Assembly: GCF_019733355.1 (NCBI RefSeq)
Contig: NZ_JAIHLQ010000046.1
Coordinates: 1-45,865 of the forward strand
DNA from: Pseudomonas baetica
Lineage (GTDB): Bacteria; Pseudomonadota; Gammaproteobacteria; Pseudomonadales; Pseudomonadaceae
Direction: 5' to 3'
Length of the DNA stretch: 45,865 nt
This document shows, piece after piece, positions 23,230 to 31,722 of the stretch; within the stretch, counting starts at the first letter, position 1, and the number at the start of each line of letters is the position of its first letter. The notes beneath the pieces are model-generated. The model ran no database searches. It was not told where the DNA came from and saw only the letters and a program-made list of their open reading frames with translations. The position numbers were made by a program, and so were the translations under genes.

Positions 23230-24570
23230 TTACTCAGCCGCTGGCTCTGCCGCCTTGCGGCGCTTGAGCGGGGCCATGCCGTCGCTGCTCACCAGAGAGT
23301 CCGGCTTCGGACGATTGACGCTCTTGCGCTTGGTCGGCGTCTTGGCGGCAGTTTTCTTCTTGTCGCCCTTGGCGTCGGTCTTTTTCTTCTTCACGCCAAC
23401 CGCTTTACCCGAGGCCTTGACCTTTTTCGGTCCGCCGTAGGTGCCTTTGACTTCCTTGACGGTGCGGCGCTCGAAGCTCTGCTTCAGATAACGCTCGATG
23501 CTCGACATCAGGTTCCAGTCGCCATGGCAGATCAGCGAGATCGCCAGACCGTCGTTACCGGCACGACCGGTACGACCAATGCGGTGTACGTATTCGTCGC
23601 CGCTGCGTGGCATGTCGAAGTTGATCACCATATCCAGACCATCGACATCCAGACCACGGGCCGCGACGTCGGTCGCTACCAGAATCTTCACCCCGCCCTG
23701 CTTCAGACGATCGATCGCCAGTTTGCGATCCTTCTGGTCTTTCTCGCCGTGCAGCACGAACGCCTTGTATTCCTGAGCCACCAGACGACCATAGATGCGG
23801 TCGGCCATGGCGCGGGTGTTGGTGAAGATGATTGCTTTCTGATAGGTCTCGTTGGCCAGCAGCCAGTTCACGATCTGTTCTTTGTGCTGGTTGTGGTCAG
23901 CGGTGATGATCTGCTGACGGGTCGTCGAGTTCAGTTGGCTGACCGCGTTGAGCTGCAAGTGCTCAGGGTTGTTCAGCACCTTGGCGATCATCTCGCGCAG
24001 GCCGGAGCCGCCGGTGGTGGCGGAGAACAGCATGGTCTGCTGACGGTTCGGGCATTCATCGACCAGACGCTGCACGTCTTCGGCAAAACCCATGTCGAGC
24101 ATGCGGTCGGCTTCGTCGAGAACCAGCACTTCAACTTCTTTCAGATCGAGGTTGCCGGCGTTGAGTTGCTCGATCATCCGGCCTGGGGTGCCGATGAGGA
24201 TGTCCGGCACCTTGCGCAGCATGGCGGCCTGCACCTTGAAGTCTTCACCGCCGGTGATCAGGCCGGACTTGATGAAGGTGAACTGCGAAAAACGCTCAAC
24301 TTCTTTCAGGGTTTGCTGGGCCAGTTCACGGGTCGGCAGCAGGATCAGCGTTTTGATGCTGACGCGGACCTTGGCCGGGCCGATCAGGCGGTTGAGGATC
24401 GGCAGTACGAAAGCGGCGGTCTTGCCGCTACCGGTTTGCGCCGTCACCCGCAGGTCACGCCCCTGGAGCGCCAGCGGAATGGCCGCGGCTTGCACAGGCG
24501 TTGGCTCGACAAATTTCAGCTCGGCCACGGCTTTGAGCAGGCGTTCGTGCAGGGCGAATTGGGAAAACAC
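23230..24570 (-). CDS. DEAD-box ATP-dependent RNA helicase
   Basis: This 446-residue helicase starts at GTG 24570, behind GAGGTA. It has all core motifs: Q26 in PTPVQ, AQTGSGKT (44-51), PTRELA (79-84), TPGR (128-131), DEAD (152-155), SAT (183-185) and HRIGRTGRAG in the second domain. A basic, low-complexity tail of about 75 residues (KKKKTDAKGDKKKTAAK) probably binds RNA. It belongs to the RhlE/SrmB-like group and probably acts in ribosome assembly or RNA turnover, especially in the cold; exact assignment (perhaps the PA2840 homologue) needs a tree. It is divergent from the mechanosensitive channel gene, with 190 bases between. Confidence 0.9.
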   Translation of the reverse strand: MFSQFALHERLLKAVAELKFVEPTPVQAAAIPLALQGRDLRVTAQTGSGKTAAFVLPILNRLIGPAKVRVSIKTLILLPTRELAQQTLKEVERFSQFTFIKSGLITGGEDFKVQAAMLRKVPDILIGTPGRMIEQLNAGNLDLKEVEVLVLDEADRMLDMGFAEDVQRLVDECPNRQQTMLFSATTGGSGLREMIAKVLNNPEHLQLNAVSQLNSTTRQQIITADHNQHKEQIVNWLLANETYQKAIIFTNTRAMADRIYGRLVAQEYKAFVLHGEKDQKDRKLAIDRLKQGGVKILVATDVAARGLDVDGLDMVINFDMPRSGDEYVHRIGRTGRAGNDGLAISLICHGDWNLMSSIERYLKQSFERRTVKEVKGTYGGPKKVKASGKAVGVKKKKTDAKGDKKKTAAKTPTKRKSVNRPKPDSLVSSDGMAPLKRRKAAEPAAE

Positions 24571-24760
24571 GGGTGCTACCTCGAAGATATGCAAAAAAAC
24601 AGCTGCATAGGTTACCGGTTTCGAGCGCTCAGGCCGAGTTTCTTTATACAAACGGTGCTAATCAGTGGTTTTTTGTTGCCTGATTTGTCTCTTACGGTAA
24701 TACACAGCGTCTTAAATGCTCTAATCGCCCATCGCGTCTTACAGAAGAATCGTTTCTCTT

Positions 24761-26059
24761 ATGGATTTCAAACAGCTCTGGCTCAACGCCCAGGACCTCT
24801 GGGGCACCCTGGAACAGCATCCACTCTTGCAGGCCGGCCTGGCTTTGGCAGTGTTGCTGGTGATCGCGCTGGTACTCGGACGAGTGGCGCGCTACCTGAT
24901 CCTGCACGCCAGCCGTATGCTCGGCCGCCAGCCTTCGCTGCACTGGATCAATGATTTTCGCCATAACAAGGTGTTTCAGCGTCTGGCGCAAATGACGCCA
25001 TCGCTGGTCATCCAGTTCGGCCTGCATCTGGTGCCCGAACTGAGTGACACCGCCATGACCTTTCTGGGCAACGTGGCGCTGGCGTTCACCATCCTGTTCC
25101 TGTTGCTGTCGGTCACCGCCCTGCTCAACGCCTTGCTCGACATCTATGCACGCACCGAACACGCCCGTACTCGCTCGATCAAGGGCTATGTGCAACTGGC
25201 GAAAATGGTCTTGTACGTGTTTGGCGCAATCATCATCGTCGCCACCCTGATCGACCGTTCGCCACTGTTGCTGCTCTCGGGTCTGGGCGCGATGTCGGCG
25301 GTGATTCTGTTGGTCTACAAGGACACGCTGCTGTCGTTCGTCGCCAGCGTGCAGTTGACCAGCAACGACATGCTGCGGGTCGGCGACTGGATCGAGATGC
25401 CACAAGTCGGTGCCGATGGCGACGTGGTCGACATCACCCTGCACACGGTCAAGGTGCAGAACTTCGACAAGACTATTGTCTCGATCCCGACCTGGCGCCT
25501 GATGTCCGAGTCGTTCAAAAACTGGCGCGGCATGCAGCAGTCTGGCGGGCGGCGGATCAAACGCAGCCTGTTCATCGACGCCAGCGGTGTGCGTTTCATT
25601 CGCGATGATGAAGAAGAGAAGCTGAGCCAGGTACATCTGCTGACCGACTACATGGGCCGCAAGAAAGCCGAGCTCAAGGCGTGGAACCAAGCCCAGGGCA
25701 ATGTCGCGGCGATGTCCGCCAATCGTCGACGCATGACCAACCTTGGAACGTTCCGCGCTTATGCGCTGGCGTATCTGAAAAGCCACGCAGAGATCCAGCC
25801 GAACATGACCTGCATGGTCCGTCAGATGCAGACCACGGCTCAAGGCATTCCCCTGGAAATCTACTGTTTCACCCGCACCACGGCGTGGGCCGATTACGAG
25901 CGGATTCAGGGGGATATTTTTGACTATCTGCTGGCGGTGTTGCCGGAGTTCGGCCTGAGCCTGTATCAGCAGCCAAGCGGCGGGGATCTGCGGACGGGGT
26001 TGCTGCCGGCGGTGTTGGGTGCAAGCCACATTCCCGAAGCCCAGAAACACTTGATGTAA
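24761..26059 (+). CDS. MscS-type mechanosensitive channel, YbdG-like
   Basis: This 432-residue inner-membrane channel has several N-terminal membrane segments (about 25-45, 80-95, 105-125 and 145-165), then the MscS pore-lining helix region (LLLLSGLGAMSAVILLVYKD, about 168-187) and the beta domain (VGDWIEMPQVGADGDVVDIT) followed by the VQNFDKTIVSIPTWRL segment shared with YbdG/MscM. YbdG-type channels respond to mild osmotic down-shock. The C-terminal part is longer and soluble. TCTCTT precedes ATG 24761, so its ribosome site is weak. The gene stands alone and is followed by a short palindrome. Confidence 0.86.
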   Translation: MDFKQLWLNAQDLWGTLEQHPLLQAGLALAVLLVIALVLGRVARYLILHASRMLGRQPSLHWINDFRHNKVFQRLAQMTPSLVIQFGLHLVPELSDTAMTFLGNVALAFTILFLLLSVTALLNALLDIYARTEHARTRSIKGYVQLAKMVLYVFGAIIIVATLIDRSPLLLLSGLGAMSAVILLVYKDTLLSFVASVQLTSNDMLRVGDWIEMPQVGADGDVVDITLHTVKVQNFDKTIVSIPTWRLMSESFKNWRGMQQSGGRRIKRSLFIDASGVRFIRDDEEEKLSQVHLLTDYMGRKKAELKAWNQAQGNVAAMSANRRRMTNLGTFRAYALAYLKSHAEIQPNMTCMVRQMQTTAQGIPLEIYCFTRTTAWADYERIQGDIFDYLLAVLPEFGLSLYQQPSGGDLRTGLLPAVLGASHIPEAQKHLM

Positions 26060-26078
26060 CACCGCGAACCAAAAACGG

Positions 26079-26098
26079 TGGGAGCGGGCTCGCTCCCA
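26079..26098. repeat. Short family-A REP remnant
   Basis: TGGGAGCG-GGCT-CGCTCCCA is a compact perfect hairpin that keeps only the outer part of the family A palindrome. It separates the convergent channel and DMT transporter genes and probably serves as a terminator or mRNA end stabiliser. Confidence 0.7.
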
Positions 26099-26105
26099 CA
26101 GTGGG

Positions 26106-26972
26106 TTATGCGCTGGCCAGTGGTTTGCGGATACCCAACCGGCTGATCCACACTGCCGCCAGAATCACACTCGCGCCGAGGAACAATCTTCCAAGCTCCT
26201 CATGCTGATTCCAGATCAGCAGATTCAGCAGCAAGCCCAACGGTACATGCAGGTTGTTCATCACCGCCAAAGTCCCGCCGTTGACCATGCAGGCGCCCTT
26301 GTTCCACCAGTACATGCCCAACGCGGTCGAGACCAGACCGAGGAACAGCAACACCCCCCATTGCAGCGGCGCTTCAGGCAAGAAGTTGGCTTTGCCGAAC
26401 ATCAGGAACGCTGGCAACACCACCGCCAGCGCACCGAGATAGAAGAAGCCGAAGCGCCGGTAATGCGGCAGATCGCTGGGGTGTTTTGCCACCAGATGCT
26501 TGTACAGCACCTGCCCGGCGGCGTAGGTGAAGTTGGCCAGTTGCAGCAGCAGGAAGCCCATGAAGAAGTCCGGGTTGATCCGGTCGAAACGAATCACCGC
26601 CGCGCCGCCCACCGCCACCAGTGCGGCGACCAGCGCCCATGGGTTGAAGCGGCGATTCAGCGCATCTTCGATCAGCGTTACGTGCAACGGCGTGAGGATG
26701 GTGAACAGCAACACCTCCGGCACCGTCAGCACCCGGAAGCTCAGGTACAGGCAAACGTAGGTCACACCGAACTGCAAGGCGCCGATCAGCAGCATGCCGC
26801 GCATGAACGCCGGTTCTACCGAGCGCCAGCGGGTCAGCGGGATGAACACCAGCCCGGCCAGCACCACACGCACCAGCACCGCGAAGTAGCTGTCGACATG
26901 ACCGGCCAGGTATTCACCGATCAGACTGAAAGAAAACGCCTGGATCAGCGTGACAAAAAGTAGATAGCCCAT
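26106..26972 (-). CDS. DMT-superfamily (EamA) carboxylate/amine transporter
   Basis: This 288-residue protein has ten membrane segments in two EamA repeats. The start is ATG 26972 (GAGGCGAGC upstream) because the first hydrophobic helix begins right there (MGYLLFVTLIQAFSFSLIGE); the frame continues 42 codons further upstream without a ribosome site. PEVLLFTILTPLHVTLIEDA and FTYAAGQVLYKHLVAKHPSD are characteristic of the carboxylate/amino acid/amine transporter subgroup (YedA/RhtA-like). The substrate cannot be inferred. It is unrelated by neighbours to the first DMT gene at 14845-15774. Confidence 0.8.
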   Translation of the reverse strand: MGYLLFVTLIQAFSFSLIGEYLAGHVDSYFAVLVRVVLAGLVFIPLTRWRSVEPAFMRGMLLIGALQFGVTYVCLYLSFRVLTVPEVLLFTILTPLHVTLIEDALNRRFNPWALVAALVAVGGAAVIRFDRINPDFFMGFLLLQLANFTYAAGQVLYKHLVAKHPSDLPHYRRFGFFYLGALAVVLPAFLMFGKANFLPEAPLQWGVLLFLGLVSTALGMYWWNKGACMVNGGTLAVMNNLHVPLGLLLNLLIWNQHEELGRLFLGASVILAAVWISRLGIRKPLASA

Positions 26973-27113
26973 GCTCGCCTCTGTTTCGAATGGCGGCGAC
27001 GATAGCGGGTTTTGTCGTGAAACGGATAAATCGCAGGCAAAAAAACCTCGAAAGAAATGCCTGGTCAGTCCCCTCGCCTTCCGGGAGAGGGCTATCAAGA
27101 ACCTCCAACGAAC

Positions 27114-27710
27114 TCAAGGTTGAGCAAAGACCAAGGCCTGCGGCACATCGATGTCCCAAAGCACCCCGGGATCCTCCACCACCACTTCCACCACCCGTCC
27201 CTGCTTGAACAAAGGTCTGGCGCCGCGCTCACCGGACAACGCCTGCAACCGCCCCCCCAACGAACGACCGAACCCTACTGGATGCCCAAACTCGCCATCC
27301 AGCACCGGCACACTCACCGCATCATCGGCCATTGCCGCGGCGACCCGCTCGATACTCGACGGCAAGATAAACGGCATATCCCCCAGCACGATCAGCCAGC
27401 CATCCACATCCGGACACGCCGCCACACCCGCTGCAATGCTGTCGCCCATCCCGGTTGATGCAATTGACACCACCTCGCAGCCATAAGCCTGCGCCATGCG
27501 CATTGCCTGCGGCCGCGCTTCAGTCGTCACAAGGATTCGTTTGTCGAGACTGGCCGGCAGATTGACCAAGACCTGCTCGATCACCGAACGCAAGGCGCCA
27601 TCACGTGCGGCGCAATCAGCCAGTAATTTATCCTTGTCGGCGCCCGCCACTTCGCGAAAGCGACGGCCCTCGCCCGCTGCCAGCACAATCACAGCAATGG
27701 ATCGACTCAT
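27114..27710 (-). CDS. MocA-like molybdenum cofactor cytidylyltransferase
   Basis: This 198-residue nucleotidyltransferase has the MobA/MocA motif LAAGEGRRF near the N-terminus, a lysine-containing KDKLL segment, and the GDMPF metal/nucleotide site near residue 110. MocA makes the cytidine form of molybdopterin cofactor (MCD) needed by xanthine-oxidase-type hydroxylases. It overlaps the xdhC-like gene by 4 bases (ATGA), and both lie after a molybdenum hydroxylase gene pair, so together they form one maturation-plus-enzyme operon. MobA (guanylyl transfer) is less likely from the context. Confidence 0.82.
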   Translation of the reverse strand: MSRSIAVIVLAAGEGRRFREVAGADKDKLLADCAARDGALRSVIEQVLVNLPASLDKRILVTTEARPQAMRMAQAYGCEVVSIASTGMGDSIAAGVAACPDVDGWLIVLGDMPFILPSSIERVAAAMADDAVSVPVLDGEFGHPVGFGRSLGGRLQALSGERGARPLFKQGRVVEVVVEDPGVLWDIDVPQALVFAQP

Positions 27711-28687
27711 GCGCCCTCCACTGCCCTTTTCTGTTTCAGCTCGACGCCGTTTTTGATCGCGACGATTTCTGCCAGCAAGGACAAAGCAATTTCCGCCGGC
27801 GAATGACTGCCGATGTGCAGCCCGATCGGACCGTGCAATCGACTGATGGCCTGTGCCGACAAGCCTAGCTGGGCCAGATTTTCCCGACGCTTCTGGCTGT
27901 TGACCCGCGAGCCCAGCGCGCCGACGTAAAAGGCCCGCGAATCGAGCGCAGTGAGCAGCGCCATATCATCCAGGCGTGGATCGTGAGTCAGCGCGACAAT
28001 TGCCGTGCGTTCGTCGGTCTGAATGCTCAACACCGCATCATCCGGCATGCCGGGGACGAAACGACCGTGATGCTCTTCCCAGCCATAGACGAACTCGGTG
28101 CGCGGATCGCAGATCAAGACCTCGAAATCCAGCAACCGCGCCATGTCCGCGACGTAACGCGACAATTGTCCGGCACCGATCAACAGCAGACGCCAACGCG
28201 GACCATAGATGGCACGCAGTTTTTTGCCGTCGAAGAGCAGCGAATCAGACTGGCTGGCTGGCGACAACACCACTTCACCCGTGTCGATATTCAGCTCACG
28301 CGCCACAATCTCGTGGGCTTCGCAACGTGCGAGCAATTCGGCCACCCACGCCGGATCGCCGACGCGCTCTTCAGTCAGACGCAACGTGCCACCGCAAGGC
28401 AAGCCGAAGCGCGCCGCTTCTTCACGGGTAACGCCGTAAGTGATCAATTGCACGGGCGGCCCGTCGGTAGCGATGCGTCCGTCGTGCAGACGGGCGATCA
28501 AGTCATCCTCGACACACCCACCCGACACCGAGCCGATCACCACGCCATCTTCGCGCAACGCCAACATCGCGCCAGGAGCCCGGGGCGCGGTGCCCCAGGT
28601 CTGCACCACGCTGAACAGCACCACCCTCTGCCCGGCGCGGCGCCATTCGAGCACGCTGCGCAGGACGTTCAGGTCGACGCTGTCCAT
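27707..28687 (-). CDS. XdhC-like chaperone for molybdenum hydroxylase maturation
   Basis: This 326-residue protein has an N-terminal XdhC/CoxI domain (SVVQTWGTAPRAPGAMLALR; GSVSGGCVEDDLI, with the conserved cysteine) and a C-terminal Rossmann-type half (LLLIGAGQLSRYVADMA; FYVGALGSRVN). XdhC proteins bind molybdopterin, help sulfurate it and insert it into xanthine-oxidase-family enzymes. ATG 28687 is the chosen start because it overlaps the stop of the large subunit by one base (TGATG); the frame extends 30 codons further upstream into that gene, but this gives no ribosome site. Its stop overlaps the MocA-like start by 4 bases. Confidence 0.85.
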   Translation of the reverse strand: MDSVDLNVLRSVLEWRRAGQRVVLFSVVQTWGTAPRAPGAMLALREDGVVIGSVSGGCVEDDLIARLHDGRIATDGPPVQLITYGVTREEAARFGLPCGGTLRLTEERVGDPAWVAELLARCEAHEIVARELNIDTGEVVLSPASQSDSLLFDGKKLRAIYGPRWRLLLIGAGQLSRYVADMARLLDFEVLICDPRTEFVYGWEEHHGRFVPGMPDDAVLSIQTDERTAIVALTHDPRLDDMALLTALDSRAFYVGALGSRVNSQKRRENLAQLGLSAQAISRLHGPIGLHIGSHSPAEIALSLLAEIVAIKNGVELKQKRAVEGA

Positions 28688-31008
28688 CACGCTTTCGCCT
28701 TCTGCCAGCCCTGCAACTGATAACGCACTGGCAGGTTCCGGATACGTTGGCCCGTCGCCGCAAAAATCGCGTTGCACAACGCCGGCGCGATAGGTGGCAC
28801 ACCCGGCTCACCGACGCCGCCCAATGGCACATCGCCCGGCGGCGTCACCAGATGCACCGCGACTTCCTTGGGCGCCAGCGACATACGCGCCACTTCATAC
28901 ATGTGGAAGTTGTCTTGCTGAACCTTACCGTCCTTGAAGCTGATTTCACCCAGCACCGCGTTCCCCAGGCCCATGACACACGCGCCCTCGAACTGCGACC
29001 GAATGCGTTCAGGGTTGATCTGCGGCCCGCAATCCACAGCGATGTCAGCCTTGTGCACGATCAGCGTGCCGTCATCCTTGACCTCGACTTCAATCACCGC
29101 CGCCACGTAAGTCACGAAGCTGTAATGCACCGCCAATCCCAGACCACGGCCCTTGGGCAATTTCCGCCCCCAACCGGCCGCCTTGGCTGCGGTTTCCAGC
29201 ACGGTGCGCATGCGCCCGGTGTCGATCGGATAGCGCTCAGGTGATTCGCCGTAATTCCACTCTTCACTCAACGTGCGCGGGTCGATCTGCCGATCCGGGC
29301 CAAGCAGCTTGATCTGGTACTTGAGCGGATCCTCACCGGCCTTGTGCGCCAGTTCGTCGACAAAGCTCTGGATCGCGAAACCATGGGGAATGTTCGACAC
29401 CGAGCGATACCAGCCAACCCGCGTATGCACCGTGGCTTCGGGGTTTTCCAGACGCACATTGGGAATCGCATAAGCCATGTTGGTGAAGCCCATGCCCAAC
29501 TCGAACGCCGCTTCATGATTCATGCCCGGCGCGAACAGCGCGGTAATGCTTGGCGCCACGGTGCGGTGCAACCAGCCGGACGGCATGCCGTCCTTATCGA
29601 CGCCAGCCTTCAGGTATTCAGCGGACACGGTGTGGAAGTAAGAATTGTGAACGTCATCTTCGCGCGTCCACTGTACCCGCACGGCTTTGCCGGGGAATTG
29701 CTTGGCGAGGATTGCCGCTTCGATGACAAAGTCGGGTTTCGACTTGCGACCGAAACCGCCGCCGAGCAAGGTGACATTAACGGTCACGTTGTCGAAAGGC
29801 AGCCCTAAACGCTCGCTGATTCGCTCACGGGTAACCTGCGGTGCCTGACTCGGCGCCCAGGCTTCGCAGAGGCCGTCCTTGAAGCGGGCAATCGCGACCA
29901 TCGGCTCCATCGGCGCTTGCGCCAGATGCGGCAAATAGTAAGAGGCCTGGAGGGTGCTCGCGGCGCCGCTCATGGCTTTGTCGATATCGCCAGTGTTGCG
30001 CACCACTTTGCCGGGTTTCAGCGACGCGGCTTCCAGTTCCTTGCGGTAGGCAACCGAGTCGTAACTGGCGTTCGGGCCGTCATCCCACTCGATCTTCAGC
30101 GCCTCGCGCCCCTTGATCGCCGCCCACGTGTTACTGGCGACCACCGCGACTCCGCCCAACGGCTGGAACTCCGAGGGCAACGGACGACTTTCGATCTGAA
30201 TCACTTTAAGCACGCCGGGGACCTTCAGCGCGGCGCTGTCATCCAGCGATTTGACCTTGCCGCCATACACCGCTGGCCGGGCAATGGTGGCGTACAACAT
30301 GCCATCGAAATGCACATCGGCGCCGTACACCGCGCGCCCCTTGACGATGTCATCACCGTCGATGGCTTTGGTGCCCTCCTTCCCGATGTAGCGAAATTCG
30401 GACGGCTGCTTGAGGCGCAGACTGTCACGCGCCGGCACCGCCAACGCACTGGCCGCAGCGGCAAGTTCGCCATAGCCCAGCTCACGGCCGGACGGTTTAT
30501 GCAGCACTTTGTGCAACTGTGCGTGACACTCGCCAACCGGCACTTTCCACTGCTCGGCCGCCGCTTGTTCCAGCATCGTCCGGGCTGCCGCGCCGCAGCG
30601 TCGCATCGGTTCATACCAGTGGCGCATGCTGCGCGAACCGTCAGTGTCCTGGTTACCGAAACGCACTTCATCGCCCGGTGCCTGCTGGACTTTGACGTGA
30701 GCCCAATCGGCCTCCAACTCGTCGGCCACCACCATGGTCAGACTGGTACGCACGCCCTGGCCCATCTCGGAACGGTTGCAGACCACGGTTACGGTGCCAT
30801 CAGCGGCGATGCTGACGTAAACCTTCGGATCGTCGATCCAGCCGTTGGGCATGCCGTCGGCGCCGAACTTCTTCGGTTTGTCCTCAGCCAACGCATCCTG
30901 CCAACCCCAACTCGCTGCCAACACCAGTGCACCGGTGGCGGTGGCGCCTTTGAGAAAACCGCGACGGCTGAGATTGCTCAGGGCGAAATCATGGGGTAGA
31001 CGACTCAT
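28687..31008 (-). CDS. Molybdenum hydroxylase large subunit, IorB-like, Tat-exported
   Basis: This 773-residue protein is the molybdopterin-binding subunit of an isoquinoline 1-oxidoreductase-type aldehyde/N-heterocycle hydroxylase. Residues 12-19 (NLSRRGFL) form a twin-arginine motif with R15-R16, followed by a hydrophobic region to about residue 32 and an AxA-like cleavage area, so the enzyme is probably periplasmic. Family motifs include RSEMGQGVRTSL near residue 80, GGGFGRKSKPDF mid-protein and GVGEPGVPPIAPALCNA at the end, whose glutamate is the catalytic base in this family. ATG 31008 overlaps the stop of the small subunit gene (ATGA). Substrate is unknown: aldehydes, isoquinolines or similar. 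Confidence 0.88.
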   Translation of the reverse strand: MSRLPHDFALSNLSRRGFLKGATATGALVLAASWGWQDALAEDKPKKFGADGMPNGWIDDPKVYVSIAADGTVTVVCNRSEMGQGVRTSLTMVVADELEADWAHVKVQQAPGDEVRFGNQDTDGSRSMRHWYEPMRRCGAAARTMLEQAAAEQWKVPVGECHAQLHKVLHKPSGRELGYGELAAAASALAVPARDSLRLKQPSEFRYIGKEGTKAIDGDDIVKGRAVYGADVHFDGMLYATIARPAVYGGKVKSLDDSAALKVPGVLKVIQIESRPLPSEFQPLGGVAVVASNTWAAIKGREALKIEWDDGPNASYDSVAYRKELEAASLKPGKVVRNTGDIDKAMSGAASTLQASYYLPHLAQAPMEPMVAIARFKDGLCEAWAPSQAPQVTRERISERLGLPFDNVTVNVTLLGGGFGRKSKPDFVIEAAILAKQFPGKAVRVQWTREDDVHNSYFHTVSAEYLKAGVDKDGMPSGWLHRTVAPSITALFAPGMNHEAAFELGMGFTNMAYAIPNVRLENPEATVHTRVGWYRSVSNIPHGFAIQSFVDELAHKAGEDPLKYQIKLLGPDRQIDPRTLSEEWNYGESPERYPIDTGRMRTVLETAAKAAGWGRKLPKGRGLGLAVHYSFVTYVAAVIEVEVKDDGTLIVHKADIAVDCGPQINPERIRSQFEGACVMGLGNAVLGEISFKDGKVQQDNFHMYEVARMSLAPKEVAVHLVTPPGDVPLGGVGEPGVPPIAPALCNAIFAATGQRIRNLPVRYQLQGWQKAKA

Positions 31009-31475
31009 GCCTTGGCCTCCTTCAAATGAGTGGAAGCCTGACGGATCGCGGTTTTGATTCGGTTGTAAGTGCCACAGCGGCAAATATTGCCAACCATCGC
31101 TTCTTCGATCTGTTGGTCGCTCGGGTTCGGGTTGGTTTTCAGCAATGCAGTGGCCGACATGATCTGCCCGCCCTGACAAAAACCACACTGGGCCACGGCG
31201 CTGTCGAGCCAGGCTTGCTGGACGACTTGCCCGACCGGATCAGCGTGCAGGTTGTCGATGGTCGTAACGTTCTGCCCGACGACCGAGCCGATCGGCGTGA
31301 TGCAACTGCGTGCCGGCAAGCCGTCGATATGTATCGTGCATGCGCCACACAAGCCCATGCCGCAGCCGAACTTGGTGCCGTTGTAACCGGCGACGTCGCG
31401 AATGGCCCAGAGCAGGGGCATGTCTTCGGTGACATCAAGGGAATGGTCTTGGCCATTAAGTTTCAGGGTAATCAT
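31005..31475 (-). CDS. Molybdenum hydroxylase small subunit, [2Fe-2S] protein, IorA-like
   Basis: This 156-residue electron-transfer subunit has both iron-sulfur sites of the family: C38, C43, C46 and C58 for the plant-ferredoxin-type cluster, and C97, C100, C132 and C134 for the second. It starts at ATG 31475 (MITLKLNGQDHSLDV); a frame extending 24 codons upstream has no support. No Tat signal is present, so it must travel with the large subunit as a pre-assembled complex. It is the first gene of the four-gene operon. A cytochrome c partner, common with such periplasmic enzymes, is not next to it. Confidence 0.88.
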   Translation of the reverse strand: MITLKLNGQDHSLDVTEDMPLLWAIRDVAGYNGTKFGCGMGLCGACTIHIDGLPARSCITPIGSVVGQNVTTIDNLHADPVGQVVQQAWLDSAVAQCGFCQGGQIMSATALLKTNPNPSDQQIEEAMVGNICRCGTYNRIKTAIRQASTHLKEAKA

Positions 31476-31722
31476 GGGCACGCCCGCATATTCATGGAGG
31501 TTATGGGGTCGAGCAATCTGCTGCCGAAAAAGCAACGGTGGGTTCACGCAGATCGACTCAGGCTAATGAGGCTCTCTTGTGCCGACGGGAACGCCTGCAC
31601 CGGGCCTTTGATGGAGCAAATGGCTGGTATCGTTAGCTCGCTAAGTTAACCCAACGTTAACAAAAAAGCCCTGCACTTTTTAATCGGTGCAGGGCTTCGG
31701 ATGGTGTTCGGCAAGCGTAGCC
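31476..31722. other. Intergenic region with murB terminator
   Basis: This region separates the iorA-like and murB genes, both on the minus strand. It should carry the promoter of the molybdenum hydroxylase operon in its first part, but I could not fix one. The terminator of murB is at 31661-31697. Confidence 0.4.
31661..31697 (-). terminator. Rho-independent terminator after murB
   Basis: On the minus strand AAGCCCTGCAC pairs with GTGCAGGGCTT, followed by TTTTG, just beyond the murB stop at 31723. It closes the long comEC-to-murB gene block. Confidence 0.88.

Noticed and set aside
23524..24954. 476-codon plus-strand frame opposite the DEAD-box helicase
   Set aside because: High-GC shadow; the helicase on the other strand has all motifs.
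24692..26062. 456-codon minus-strand frame opposite the mechanosensitive channel
   Set aside because: Composition rich in His/Gln/Arg, typical of an antisense frame; the channel protein is well defined.
27065..27095. CCCTC...GAGGG hairpin between the DMT and MocA-like genes
   Set aside because: Short and without a T-run or second copy in the window; probably a fragment of a common repeat or chance.
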